From positions 13,218 through 77,217 of the forward strand of contig SFIM01000008.1 in the NCBI GenBank assembly GCA_004556155.1: DNA of 64,000 bases, read 5' to 3'. Every line of letters begins with the position of its first letter. The first letter of the stretch is position 1. The DNA comes from Clostridiales bacterium. Its GTDB lineage: Bacteria > Bacillota > Clostridia > Christensenellales > Aristaeellaceae. Both the position numbers and the translations under genes were made by a program. Shown here in pieces: positions 6,548 through 15,111 of the stretch. The notes beneath the pieces were generated by a model. It did no database searches and was not told the DNA's origin. It was given only the letters and a program-made list of their open reading frames with translations.

Positions 6548-6760
6548 GTGACAGAGGAGATCCGGCTGGGCGATATCATCCAGACCCGCAAAAAGCACCC
6601 CTGCGGGCAGGATGAGTGGACGGTCATCCGCACCGGGGCGGATATCAAGATCCGCTGCCATGGCTGCGGCCGCATCGTGATGCTGGATCGCGCGGATTTT
6701 CTGCGCCGCCGCAAACGGCTGATCACGCAGGGGCCGGCTCCCTGTGAGCAAAAGGAGTAA
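6548..6760 (+). CDS. DUF951 family protein
   Basis: A 70-residue protein with the DUF951 pattern RLGDIIQTRKKHPCGQDEW and IKIRCHGCGRIVMLDR. It has three conserved cysteines and resembles a small beta-barrel nucleic-acid-binding fold. The GTG start at 6548 is chosen because GGGAGG lies just upstream and earlier in-frame codons fall inside the promoter. It probably shares a transcript with lepB, which starts 6 bases after its stop. The function is not established. Confidence 0.88.
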   Translation: MTEEIRLGDIIQTRKKHPCGQDEWTVIRTGADIKIRCHGCGRIVMLDRADFLRRRKRLITQGPAPCEQKE

Positions 6761-6766
6761 GCAACC

Positions 6767-7438
6767 ATGAGCACCGAACCTGAAAAGAAGCTGCCTGAAA
6801 AGGCGGAAACCGCCCCCGAGGTTCCCAAGGCCAAGGGCAAGAAAAACAAAAAAGAAAAGGAAAAGAAAACCCCCAAGCAGGAAATTATGAGCTGGATTTT
6901 AACGTTGCTGGCCGCCGTGGTTATCGCCCTGCTGATCCGCGCGCTGCTGTTTGAGCCCATCCGCGTGGATGGCGAAAGCATGCGCGATACCCTGCAGGAC
7001 AATGAAATCGTGCTGGTGACAAAGCCTGATTATCTGGCGGGCAATTTCAACCGCGGCGACGTGATCATCTGCCGTTACCCCAACCGCAACAGCAAAACCA
7101 GCCTGCAGCTGGGCGGCACGCTGGAGGTCAGCTTCGTCAATCACACCCTGTTTGTCAAGCGCCTGATCGCCCTGCCTGGGGATCTTCTGCAAATCGTCGA
7201 GGGCGCGGTGTATGTCAATGGCGAATTGGTAGACGAGTCGAACATCAACATGCATTCTCAGTCCCGCACCAACCTGGGCCCCTATCGTTTGGGCGAGGAC
7301 GAGTATTTCGTCATGGGCGATAACCGCGGCAACAGCAACGATTCCCGCGCGGTCGGCCCCATTTCCCGCGATATGATCGTGGGTCACGTTCGCTGCGTGC
7401 TTTGGCCGCTGAATAAGCTTGGCACCAAGGTGGAATAA
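6767..7438 (+). CDS. lepB: Signal peptidase I
   Basis: A 223-residue type I signal peptidase that cleaves signal peptides of exported proteins at the outer membrane face. A lysine-rich cytosolic N-terminus (residues 1-38) precedes one membrane helix (about 42-61). The catalytic dyad is visible as Ser71 in DGESMRDTL and Lys131 in FVKRLIALPGD, and box E is GDNRGNSNDSR. The gene starts 6 bases after DUF951. A terminator follows. Confidence 0.96.
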   Translation: MSTEPEKKLPEKAETAPEVPKAKGKKNKKEKEKKTPKQEIMSWILTLLAAVVIALLIRALLFEPIRVDGESMRDTLQDNEIVLVTKPDYLAGNFNRGDVIICRYPNRNSKTSLQLGGTLEVSFVNHTLFVKRLIALPGDLLQIVEGAVYVNGELVDESNINMHSQSRTNLGPYRLGEDEYFVMGDNRGNSNDSRAVGPISRDMIVGHVRCVLWPLNKLGTKVE

Positions 7439-7453
7439 AACAATCGCCAACAT

Positions 7454-7485
7454 GCGAAGCGGCAGCTTTTGCCGTTTCGCTTTTT
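7454..7485 (+). terminator. Terminator after lepB
   Basis: Arms GCGAAGCGGCA and TGCCGTTTCGC pair with one G-U, and a run of five U follows. It is 15 bases downstream of the lepB stop. Confidence 0.75.
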
Positions 7486-7507
7486 GATCTATAAGGGGAG
7501 GAATTTT

Positions 7508-8107
7508 ATGGCCTTTCAAACCCTGTCGCCCCGCACGCTGCTAAGCCCTGTGCCGGCGGTGATGGTATCCTGCGCCATGCCTGGCAAGCGCCCCAATGTG
7601 ATCACCGTCGCCTGGGCGGGCACTGTGTGCAGCGATCCGCCGATGCTGTCCATTTCCGTGCGCAAGGAGCGCTTTTCGCACCATATCCTGCTGGAAAGCG
7701 GTGAGTTTGTGGTCAATCTGGTGGGGCGAGAGCAGCTGCAGGCCGCCGATTACTGCGGCGTGCGCTCAGGGCGCGATGTGGATAAGTTTGCCGATTGCGG
7801 GCTGACGGCCGTGCCTGCACAGGGGATGGACTGCGCGCCCGCCATTGCGCAGTGCCCGCTGTATTTGGCCTGCAAAACGCAGCAGGTGATCGAGCTGGGC
7901 TCGCACGATCTGTTCATCGCGAGGATTGTGGGCATGGGCGTGCGCGAGGAGCTGCTGGATGAAAAGGGCAAGATCGATCTGCGCCGCGCCGGGCTTACCG
8001 CCTACAGTCATGGCGTATACTATGCACTGGGCGATGCGATGGGCTTCTTTGGCTATTCTGTGGCTGCGCCCGAGGTGCGCAAGCGCCGCATGCGCGAGCT
8101 GAAATAA
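7508..8107 (+). CDS. Flavin reductase-like (flavoredoxin) protein
   Basis: A 199-residue FMN-binding split-barrel protein of the flavin reductase-like family. N-terminal elements are SPVPAVMVSCAMPGKRPNVITVAWAG and the FMN-contact segment SDPPMLSISVRKERFSHHILLESGEFVVNL. The C-terminal part has the family's histidine-containing turn (AYSHGVYYALG). The ATG at 7508 has GGGGAGGAA upstream. Members reduce free flavin or carry electrons as flavoredoxin; the partner is not evident from its neighbours. Confidence 0.85.
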   Translation: MAFQTLSPRTLLSPVPAVMVSCAMPGKRPNVITVAWAGTVCSDPPMLSISVRKERFSHHILLESGEFVVNLVGREQLQAADYCGVRSGRDVDKFADCGLTAVPAQGMDCAPAIAQCPLYLACKTQQVIELGSHDLFIARIVGMGVREELLDEKGKIDLRRAGLTAYSHGVYYALGDAMGFFGYSVAAPEVRKRRMRELK

Positions 8108-8130
8108 GATTGATACCGGAGGATGAGAAT

Positions 8131-9303
8131 ATGCTGAACCGTGCGATTCTGATTGTACTGGACTCCGTGGGCGTGGGCAACGCGCCGGACGCGGCCGCCT
8201 ATGGCGATGAAGGCGCAAACACCGTGGGGCATATCGCCCAGCGGACGACGCTTAATCTGCCCCATATGAACCGGCTGGGCTTTGCCCATATCCCCGGCAC
8301 CAACCTGACGCGCGATCCTGCCGCGGCAGGCGCCTACGGCTGCATGACCGAGGCTTCCAGCGGCAAGGATACCACCACCGGCCATTGGGAAATCGCGGGT
8401 CTCAAGCTTGAAAAGCCTTTTCCCACTTATCCGCATGGCTTCCCTGCGGAGGTGATGGACGCTTTCTCCGCCGCCATCGGCCGCGGCTGGCTGGGCAATA
8501 AGCCTGCCAGCGGCACGGCCATACTGGATGAGCTGGGCGAGGAGCATATGCGCACCGGCAAGGTGATTGTGTATACCTCGGGCGACAGCGTGTTCCAGAT
8601 TGCCGCGCATGAGGATATCGTGCCGGTAGAGGAGCTGTACGATATGTGCCGCAAGGCGCGCGCTATCCTGCAAGGCCCGCACGCCGTGGGACGCGTGATT
8701 GCCCGTCCTTTCACGGGCACGGGCGCGGGGCACTTTACCCGCACGCCCAGACGGCATGATTTCTCGCTGGAGCCTACGGGCGTGACCATGCTGGATCAGC
8801 TCAAGGCCGCCGGGCTGGATACCCTGGCCGTGGGCAAGATCGAGGATATCTTCTGCATGCGCGGCATCACGCAAAGCGTGCATTCCGCCGGCAATCCTGC
8901 CTGCCTGCAATCACTGATGGACGATCTGGCGGGCGATTTCACGGGCCTGTGCTTTGTGAATTTGGTGGACTTTGACATGACCTACGGCCATCGCCGCGAT
9001 GTGGCGGGCTATGCCCAGGCGCTGCGCGATTTTGACGCCTTCCTGCCCAATATCCTGGGCGCGATGGGCGATCACGACCTGCTGCTGATTACGGCCGATC
9101 ACGGCTGCGATCCCACCTGGACGGGCACCGATCATACCCGCGAACGCGTGCCGCTGCTGTGCTGGCATCGCGGCATGCGCCAGGCCATCGATCTGGGCGT
9201 GCGCAATACCTATGCCGATATGGCGGCCACCATCTGCGAGGGCTTCGGCCTGCCCGATCGTTTTGGCGCTACTTCCTTCTATCAAGAATTGGAGATGAAA
9301 TAA
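8131..9303 (+). CDS. deoB: Phosphopentomutase
   Basis: A 390-residue phosphopentomutase that interconverts (deoxy)ribose 1- and 5-phosphate in nucleoside salvage. N-terminal metal motif VLDSVGVGNAPDA, the activating Thr segment SSGKDTTTGHWE, and the C-terminal metal site TADHGCDPTWTGTDHTRE are all intact. Start at ATG 8131 with CGGAGG upstream. It overlaps functionally and abuts the purine nucleoside phosphorylase gene (2-base gap), which supplies its substrate. Confidence 0.96.
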   Translation: MLNRAILIVLDSVGVGNAPDAAAYGDEGANTVGHIAQRTTLNLPHMNRLGFAHIPGTNLTRDPAAAGAYGCMTEASSGKDTTTGHWEIAGLKLEKPFPTYPHGFPAEVMDAFSAAIGRGWLGNKPASGTAILDELGEEHMRTGKVIVYTSGDSVFQIAAHEDIVPVEELYDMCRKARAILQGPHAVGRVIARPFTGTGAGHFTRTPRRHDFSLEPTGVTMLDQLKAAGLDTLAVGKIEDIFCMRGITQSVHSAGNPACLQSLMDDLAGDFTGLCFVNLVDFDMTYGHRRDVAGYAQALRDFDAFLPNILGAMGDHDLLLITADHGCDPTWTGTDHTRERVPLLCWHRGMRQAIDLGVRNTYADMAATICEGFGLPDRFGATSFYQELEMK

Positions 9304-9304
9304 T

Positions 9305-10126
9305 ATGTCTGAAATGGAACGCATTGACCGCGCGGCAGATTATGTGCGCGACGTGCTGGGCACGGCGGAAATCGCCATTGTGCTGGGCAGCGGCCTGGGC
9401 GATTACGCCGAGGTGCTGACCGATGCGCAGGTAGCGCCCTATCACGATATTCCCGGTTTCCCGGAATCCACGGTGCCTGGCCACGCAGGCGAACTGTATA
9501 CCGGCAATCTCTACGGGCGCCGGGTAATGATGATGCGCGGGCGCTTTCACAGCTATGAGGGTTATCCGCTCAGCGATGTGACGCTGCCCATCCGCGTGAT
9601 GGCGCGGTTGGGGGTAAAGGCACTGATCCTGACCAACGCGGCGGGCGCGGTGAACACGGGCTTCGCGCCGGGCGAGCTGATGCTGATTGACGATTATATC
9701 AACTTCTCGGGTCAGAATCCCCTGCGCGGCGAAAACCTGGAGGCCTTTGGCCCGCGCTTCCCGGATATGTCCCGCGCTTATGACCGCGAGCTGCGCGCGC
9801 TGGCTCTGGATGTGGCCGAGCGCGAGAACATTACTCTGCGCCAGGGCGTATATGCCTGGTTCAACGGCCCCTGCTATGAAACGCCGGCGGAAATCCGCAT
9901 GGCGCGCGTGCTGGGCGCGGACGCGGTGGGCATGTCCACCGTTCCGGAGACCATTGTGGCCGTGCACAGCGGGCTGCGCGTGCTGGGCGTATCGTGCCTG
10001 ACCAATATGGCTGCGGGCATCCTGGATCAGCCGCTGTCGCATCAGGAGGTTGTAGAGACGGGCGCGAAGGCGCGCGCGAGCTTCCGCCGCCTGCTGGACG
10101 GCGTGGTGCAGGGCATGGAGCTGTGA
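9305..10126 (+). CDS. Purine nucleoside phosphorylase
   Basis: A 273-residue trimeric-type purine nucleoside phosphorylase that splits purine nucleosides into base and ribose 1-phosphate. Motifs are the phosphate site VLGSGLGDYAE, the GRFHSYEGY loop, LTNAAGAVN and the base-binding segment FNGPCYETPAEIRM with GMSTVPE downstream. It lies immediately after deoB and forms a salvage operon with it. The downstream VanZ-like gene overlaps its stop by 4 bases. Confidence 0.94.
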   Translation: MSEMERIDRAADYVRDVLGTAEIAIVLGSGLGDYAEVLTDAQVAPYHDIPGFPESTVPGHAGELYTGNLYGRRVMMMRGRFHSYEGYPLSDVTLPIRVMARLGVKALILTNAAGAVNTGFAPGELMLIDDYINFSGQNPLRGENLEAFGPRFPDMSRAYDRELRALALDVAERENITLRQGVYAWFNGPCYETPAEIRMARVLGADAVGMSTVPETIVAVHSGLRVLGVSCLTNMAAGILDQPLSHQEVVETGAKARASFRRLLDGVVQGMEL

Positions 10127-10548
10127 AAAAGCTCCGGCCCATCTGGACGCTGCTGTTTCTTGCCTATCTGGCGGCCCTGCTGCGGCTGACGGTGCTGCGC
10201 GACGGCGCGTTCAGCCGCGCACTGTTTTCGGGACGGCTGAACCTGCAGCCAGGCTATGAATACATGCGATTGATCTCCTGGGGCTCCTATGGCCGGGCGG
10301 CCTATCTGTTCTTTGGCAATATCGCCTGGTTCATGCCGCTGGGGCTGTATCTGCACGCGCGCGGCTGGGATTTTGCCGCCTGCGCGCTTGCCGGGCTGCT
10401 GCTGTCGCTGCTGATTGAGTGCGCGCAGTTTGTGCTGGGCTGCGGCATAAGCGAGATAGACGACCTGCTGCTCAACACCCTGGGCGCGATGGCGGGCTAT
10501 GCCTGCCTGCCGCTGGCGAGGTTGGTAAGCGGGAAGCATGAAAAATAG
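10123..10548 (+). CDS. VanZ-like membrane protein
   Basis: A 141-residue VanZ-like protein starting at a GTG overlapping the upstream stop (GTGA). It has about four membrane helices and the family pattern FGNIAWFMPLGLYL, SLLIECAQFVLG and EIDDLLLNTLGAMAGY. VanZ relatives are linked to glycopeptide tolerance, but most have no known role. It is translationally coupled to the nucleoside phosphorylase gene; a convergent terminator follows. Confidence 0.88.
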   Translation: MKKLRPIWTLLFLAYLAALLRLTVLRDGAFSRALFSGRLNLQPGYEYMRLISWGSYGRAAYLFFGNIAWFMPLGLYLHARGWDFAACALAGLLLSLLIECAQFVLGCGISEIDDLLLNTLGAMAGYACLPLARLVSGKHEK

Positions 10549-10560
10549 AAAATACATAAA

Positions 10561-10592
10561 AACTGAGTCGGGTAAATCCGGCTCAGTTTTTG
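10561..10592. terminator. Bidirectional terminator
   Basis: ACTGAGTCGG and CCGGCTCAGT pair (one G-U), flanked by A-rich and U-rich runs on both sides. It sits between the convergent VanZ-like gene and the anti-sigma gene. Confidence 0.8.
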
Positions 10593-10601
10593 CGTTTTTG
10601 C

Positions 10602-11801
10602 TTATTTGCTGGCATGCGCCGCGGACGTCCAGATCGTTCCGCCCTGCGTTTGCAGAGTCACAGTGTGAGGCAGCGTTTTGACGCCAGGCATGGAGATCAT
10701 ATAGCGGCATACCCATTGCTGGCCGCTCAGGCAGACCACATCCGGCTGGCTGCCGCTCAGGTAGTCCATATCCGCATAGGCAAGCTCCTGACCGTCCGCG
10801 TCCAGCAGCGTCATATCGCCATAGCGCGCGGCCAACGCCTGGGCGGCAGCCTGCGTGTTCTCCTGGGGAACCAGATACACTGTGGCCTCGACCGCCAGGG
10901 GCGAAACCCACAGCGTGTCGATGCGCGCTGTGCAGTCAGCCAGCCTAATATCCTCCGCCGGGCGCAGATCATAGCGCGTGCCCTGCGCGGCATAAAAGGT
11001 AAAGCGGATGGTTACGCGCGCGGCCTCGGACAGGGTGTCTGCCGCATCATTCAGCAGGCCGAAGCTGGGGTCAAGCTGCGCGTAGTCCGGATAGCTGCCG
11101 GCGGCGCTTTCGGGGATGATGACGGCGTTTTCCAGCGTCAGCGCAGCAGCGCGCTGATCCAGAATGTCGGGCAGCTGCTCGGCGCTGTATGCTGACAGAT
11201 CGGCGCTTTCGCACAGATCGTCGCTTACGATGGCAAAGCCAGCCTTGGGACGCAGGATGACGAAGGTGATTTCGCCCGTCACCTGCCCTGAAAGCGCGGG
11301 CAGGCGCGAGGCGGTCAGGCCGCCCAGCAGGGGATTGCGCCGCACGGGCAGCTCGTCCCGGTGCAGCGAGGGCACCAGGCGCTCCCCGTCGTCGTACAGG
11401 ATGGCGGCGGGCTGGCCGTTGAGCGTCAGCCCTTCCAGGCGCACCATCGCGCCCTGCGCAGGCAGCAGGTTTTCCACGTCATAGGATAGCGCCAGACTGC
11501 GGCCGTCGTAGATCAGATCGGTCAGCGTGATTTGAATATGATCCGCTGTAGCGGATTGCCCAAGCGTCTGCGACAGGCTTCGCAGCGCGTCGCCTGGCTG
11601 CGCATTGCCCAGCAGAAAGCGGAACACCCCATAGCCGCTAGCCGCGCAGGCAATGCCGCCCAGCAGCACGGCGCACAGCAGCAGGGACAGGCATACCCGC
11701 AGCCGGATACGCCGGGTGCGCGTGGTGCTGGGCAGCGCCAGCGCCTGGCGGCAGCTTTCGGGCGTTGAGGGAAAGGCGGTTATCAGAAAATGACGGCTCA
11801 T
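10602..11801 (-). CDS. Membrane-anchored anti-sigma-like protein (DUF4179 type)
   Basis: A 399-residue protein with a 32-residue cytosolic N-terminus rich in arginine, one membrane helix (about 34-54, LRVCLSLLLCAVLLGGIACAA) and a large extracytoplasmic domain. Its ATG overlaps the stop of the ECF sigma gene (ATGA). This topology and coupling suggest that it sequesters the sigma factor at the membrane and senses an external cue. It shares topology and the DUF4179-type outer domain with the second pair at 62.3-63.9 kb. The ligand is unknown. Confidence 0.75.
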   Translation of the reverse strand: MSRHFLITAFPSTPESCRQALALPSTTRTRRIRLRVCLSLLLCAVLLGGIACAASGYGVFRFLLGNAQPGDALRSLSQTLGQSATADHIQITLTDLIYDGRSLALSYDVENLLPAQGAMVRLEGLTLNGQPAAILYDDGERLVPSLHRDELPVRRNPLLGGLTASRLPALSGQVTGEITFVILRPKAGFAIVSDDLCESADLSAYSAEQLPDILDQRAAALTLENAVIIPESAAGSYPDYAQLDPSFGLLNDAADTLSEAARVTIRFTFYAAQGTRYDLRPAEDIRLADCTARIDTLWVSPLAVEATVYLVPQENTQAAAQALAARYGDMTLLDADGQELAYADMDYLSGSQPDVVCLSGQQWVCRYMISMPGVKTLPHTVTLQTQGGTIWTSAAHASK

Positions 11802-12265
11802 TCTTCGGCCTCCTCAAACCATTTTTTCAGCGCGGCGCGGCCTCGACTCAGCCGTCCGCGCACGGCGTTTTGGGTGATTCCAAGCGCGCGGGCGGTCTGC
11901 GCGTAGTCCATGCCCTCCAGATAGTGCAGCACCAGCGGCAGCCGGTAAGCCTCCGGCAGGGCGGTCAGGGCATGATAAAGCTCACGGTCGGGCGGGGGAT
12001 TGCTGCCCAGGTCGATCTCCTCTTGCAGCACATAGCGCCGCTTTTTACGGCCGATGGCATGGCAGCAGTTGATGAGAATGCGCGTGATCCACGCGTCGAA
12101 CAGCTGCGCGTCCCGCAGCTGCCAGCGTTTTTCCCATCCGCGCAGGGCCGCGTCCTGCAGCGCGTCGCGGCAGTCGTCATCCGAAACCAGAATCGTCTTG
12201 GCGATATGATAGAGCATGTCGGCCCGGCGGGTCAGTGCATCGGCGTATGTCTTTTCATCCAGCAC
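11798..12265 (-). CDS. ECF-type RNA polymerase sigma factor
   Basis: A 155-residue sigma-70 family protein with only regions 2 and 4. Region 2 includes DDCRDALQDAALRGWEKRWQ and FDAWITRILINCCHAIGRKKRR. Region 4 includes LPEAYRLPLVLHYLEGMDYAQTARALGITQNAVRGRLSRGRAAL, a clear helix-turn-helix. The GTG start has AAGGAGG upstream. It is cotranscribed with the membrane anti-sigma gene. An inverted repeat lies 72 bases upstream. Confidence 0.92.
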   Translation of the reverse strand: MLDEKTYADALTRRADMLYHIAKTILVSDDDCRDALQDAALRGWEKRWQLRDAQLFDAWITRILINCCHAIGRKKRRYVLQEEIDLGSNPPPDRELYHALTALPEAYRLPLVLHYLEGMDYAQTARALGITQNAVRGRLSRGRAALKKWFEEAEE

Positions 12266-12336
12266 GGTGGCCTCCTTGGCGTTTTTTAGGATCCTACGCT
12301 AATAAGACGATTGAGCGAGGAAAAACCTCACGCGCA

Positions 12337-12366
12337 GCTTACAAAAATGTAAGGAAAATTGTAAGC
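12337..12366. promoter_or_regulatory. Inverted repeat between the sigma and VanZ-RDD genes
   Basis: GCTTACAA and TTGTAAGC form perfect 8-base arms around a 14-base centre that carries a further TGTAAG. It lies in the divergent intergenic region 12266-12434, where a regulator could act on either gene. No strong -35/-10 pair was seen there. Confidence 0.45.
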
Positions 12367-12434
12367 CGCTTCGATGGAAAAGCGCGCCGCGACGCGTTAT
12401 TCTATGGAAGTAACAATGAAGGAGGCGAGGCGCG

Positions 12435-13535
12435 ATGGCGCAGAATCTGGAAGCCCTGCGGCAGGCGGCGGTGATCTATCCCACGATCGCCATATTGTTT
12501 ACGCTGCCCTATCTGGCGTGGAGCTATCGCCGGTACGGATCGGTGTTCAGCCTGCGAATCCTGATTGTTTATTCCTTTATATTGTATATGCTATGCGTGT
12601 ACTGCCTGGTGATCCTGCCGCTGCCGCACGGCGATGCGGCAGACAATCTGCATGGGCACCCTATGCAGCTGATTCCCCTGGATTTTGTGCGGGATATGAT
12701 CCGGCAGGCGGATTTTTCCTGGCGCAATCCCGCAAGCTGGCTGGCGCTGTTTACGCGAGGAGCCTTTCTATCGGCGCTGCTGAACCTGCTGATGACCGTG
12801 CCGTTTGGCATTTACATGCGGTATTATTTTGAGTGCGATCTGCGAAAGACGATCATGCTTTCTTTTGTGCTGTCGCTGTTTTTTGAACTGACGCAGCTGA
12901 GCGGCCTGTATTTTATCTATTCGGGCAGCTACCGGCTGTTTGATATGGATGATCTGCTGCTTAACACCCTGGGCGGGCTGGTTGGCTATGCGCTGGCCGG
13001 GCCCATTGCGCGCATGCTGCCCAGCCGCGAGGCACTGGATCAAATCAGCCTGGCGCGCGGGCGGCAGGTATCCTTGCTGCGGCGCATGCTGGCGTTGTTT
13101 TACGATACGGTTATCAGCCTGATTGCTGCGGCAGCCGCAACGGTCTTTGCAGGCGGGCGCGCGTTCTTCTGGGCAATCGCCGCGTATTTCTGCGTGCTTC
13201 CGCCGCTGCTGTCGGGTAGAACGCCGGGCATGGTGTGGACGCGGCTGCGCCTGTGCCGCAAGGGCGGCGGCATTCCCTATATCTATCAGTATCCCGTTCG
13301 ATTTGGGCTGGAGTTTGCGGCGCTGATTGGCCTGCCCGTTGCGCTGAATGTGCTGGCAATCAGGCAGTATCGCGGCGATAACGAGGCGTATCTGACGCTG
13401 TTTCTGCTGATGAACGGCGGCTATATTCTGGCGCTGCTGTTTGCATGCGTGCGCGCTCTGATGCACAGGCCGCTGTTTTATGAGCGGCTGTCGGGCACAC
13501 GCCTGGAAAGCACAACTGAAAACATGAACCATTAA
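12435..13535 (+). CDS. VanZ-RDD fusion membrane protein
   Basis: A 366-residue polytopic protein. The first half (about 1-200) is VanZ-like, with FVLSLFFELTQLSGLYFIYSG and FDMDDLLLNTLGGLVGY. The second half (about 210-340) is RDD-like, with RRMLALFYDTVISLIAAA and a SGRTPGMVWTRLRL segment. VanZ-RDD fusions occur in Firmicutes and their role is unclear. AAGGAGG precedes the ATG. It diverges from the sigma/anti-sigma pair, so it may be a target of that sigma factor, which is inference. Confidence 0.85.
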   Translation: MAQNLEALRQAAVIYPTIAILFTLPYLAWSYRRYGSVFSLRILIVYSFILYMLCVYCLVILPLPHGDAADNLHGHPMQLIPLDFVRDMIRQADFSWRNPASWLALFTRGAFLSALLNLLMTVPFGIYMRYYFECDLRKTIMLSFVLSLFFELTQLSGLYFIYSGSYRLFDMDDLLLNTLGGLVGYALAGPIARMLPSREALDQISLARGRQVSLLRRMLALFYDTVISLIAAAAATVFAGGRAFFWAIAAYFCVLPPLLSGRTPGMVWTRLRLCRKGGGIPYIYQYPVRFGLEFAALIGLPVALNVLAIRQYRGDNEAYLTLFLLMNGGYILALLFACVRALMHRPLFYERLSGTRLESTTENMNH

Positions 13536-13543
13536 AAATGGCT

Positions 13544-13572
13544 TTGCAAATTCTCCTTGCGCGTGATACACT
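13544..13572 (+). promoter_or_regulatory. Promoter for the RNA methyltransferase
   Basis: TTGCAA and TACACT spaced by 17 bases, 29 bases upstream of the ATG at 13602. Confidence 0.6.
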
Positions 13573-13601
13573 ATCAAAGAATAACGCTGCGAGGGACAAG
13601 C

Positions 13602-14432
13602 ATGGCTGATATTGTTGAGATTACGGATTTTTCCGCCCCGGAACTGGACGTATACGCCCGCCTGACGGGGGCGCAGCTTCGCGCCTGCCCGCAGGGCGGG
13701 CTTTTTATTGCTGAGGGCGTTACGGTGATCGGCCACGCGCTGGACGCGGGGTATCGCATCGCCTCGCTGCTGATGGAGCGGCGGCATATCGTAGGCAAAG
13801 CGGCGGGGCTGATTGCCCGCTGCGGAGACGTTCCCGTCTATACGGCGGACAGCCGGACGCTGGAGCAATTGACCGGCTTTGCCTTGACGCGCGGCGTACT
13901 GGCGGCCTTCTATCGGCCTGAGCTGCCGACACTGGCCCAGGTGTGCGCGGGCGCGCGGCGCGTGGCGGTGCTGGAGGGGCTGAACGACCCCACCAACGTG
14001 GGCGCGGTGATGCGCTCCGCCGCGGCGCTGGGCATGGATGCGGTGCTGCTGACGCCAAGCTGCTGCGATCCCTTGTACCGGCGCGCCGTGCGGGTCAGCA
14101 TGGGCACGGTATTTCAGGTACCCTGGACGCGCATCGGCCAGCAGGCGCAGGATTGGCCCGAGGGGGGCATGACGCTGCTGCGGGAGATGGGATTTGCAAC
14201 CGTTGCCATGGCGCTGAGCGAGGATTCGGTGGAGATCGACGATCCCTGCCTTGTGCGGGAGGAGCGGCTGGCGGTGATCTTGGGCGCGGAGGGGGACGGG
14301 CTGGCAAAAACCACCATCGCGCGCTGCGACTATACCGCGCGCATTCCCATGCTGCACGGGGTGGATAGCCTGAACGTGGCCGCCGCCAGCGCGGTGGCCT
14401 TCTGGCAGCTATGCAGAAGAAACAATAAATGA
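13602..14432 (+). CDS. TrmH/SpoU-family RNA 2'-O-methyltransferase
   Basis: A 276-residue SPOUT methyltransferase. An N-terminal substrate-binding part (FIAEGVTVIGHALDAGY) precedes the knotted catalytic domain with motif 1 EGLNDPTNVGAVMRSAAALG, motif 2 AVILGAEGDGLA and motif 3 IPMLHGVDSLNVAAASAVAFW. It probably methylates a ribose in rRNA or tRNA using S-adenosylmethionine; the exact target cannot be read. Start at ATG 13602 with GAGGGA upstream. It appears monocistronic. Confidence 0.92.
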   Translation: MADIVEITDFSAPELDVYARLTGAQLRACPQGGLFIAEGVTVIGHALDAGYRIASLLMERRHIVGKAAGLIARCGDVPVYTADSRTLEQLTGFALTRGVLAAFYRPELPTLAQVCAGARRVAVLEGLNDPTNVGAVMRSAAALGMDAVLLTPSCCDPLYRRAVRVSMGTVFQVPWTRIGQQAQDWPEGGMTLLREMGFATVAMALSEDSVEIDDPCLVREERLAVILGAEGDGLAKTTIARCDYTARIPMLHGVDSLNVAAASAVAFWQLCRRNNK

Positions 14433-14501
14433 TATATAGATTTGTCATTATTGGCACAAAAACAACGATTTTATCATAAACAAAACTTTTAACTTGCCCC
14501 C

Positions 14502-14530
14502 TTGATAATTCTGGTGCGCTATGGTAAACT
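14502..14530 (+). promoter_or_regulatory. Promoter of the ATP synthase operon
   Basis: TTGATA and TAAACT are spaced by 17 bases. The -10 box ends 47 bases before the AtpI-like start. No other strong promoter was noticed within the operon. Confidence 0.75.
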
Positions 14531-14577
14531 AGATAAGAATTGGGTTTTTATTTAAGATGAAGAAGGTAGGAAAGCGC

Positions 14578-15111
14578 ATGAAGGTGCAGCCCGTTGTAAA
14601 ACGCGATACCCTGCGGCTGGCTGTCGGCATGGTGGCTCCCGTCGTGCTGACTGTGCTGGGCTTTTGGGGCGCGGGCAGGCTGGATTATACAGTCGTGCTG
14701 GGCGCGCTGCTGGGCTATCTGGTCACGGTGGGCAATTTCTTTTTGCTGGCGCTGACCATCCAGAACAATACCGAGATGGCCGAGCGCAAGGGGGAGAAGA
14801 ACCCGCTGCCGCCCGAGCCTGAGCAGGATCCGGACGATCCCGAAAACCAAAAGGACGTTATGGAAACCATCATGGGCAAAAAGGCAGGGGCGGAGCTTCC
14901 CGAATATGCCCAACGCGCCAAGCGCAACAGCCAATTGTCCTATATCGGGCGCGTGGCGCTGATGGCGATTCTTTTGCTGGCGGCGGCCCTGCTTCCCTGC
15001 TTCAACGTGCTGGCGGCCCTGATTCCCCTGCTGCTGCAGCGCTTTGTACTGATGATTTTATCCGCATCCAATAAGGACGAACAAAAGGAGGCGCCCGGCC
15101 ATGGGCAGTAA
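14578..15111 (+). CDS. atpI: AtpI-like ATP synthase assembly protein
   Basis: A 177-residue membrane protein in the atpI position. Two N-terminal spans (about 12-62) and two C-terminal spans (about 122-160) flank a hydrophilic, Pro/Glu/Asp-rich cytosolic loop (ERKGEKNPLPPEPEQDP and on) of about 50 residues, longer than usual for AtpI. AtpI helps c-ring assembly. Start at ATG 14578 because AAGGTAGGA lies upstream; the ATG at 14557 has no such site. It overlaps atpB by 11 bases. Confidence 0.75.
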   Translation: MKVQPVVKRDTLRLAVGMVAPVVLTVLGFWGAGRLDYTVVLGALLGYLVTVGNFFLLALTIQNNTEMAERKGEKNPLPPEPEQDPDDPENQKDVMETIMGKKAGAELPEYAQRAKRNSQLSYIGRVALMAILLLAAALLPCFNVLAALIPLLLQRFVLMILSASNKDEQKEAPGHGQ

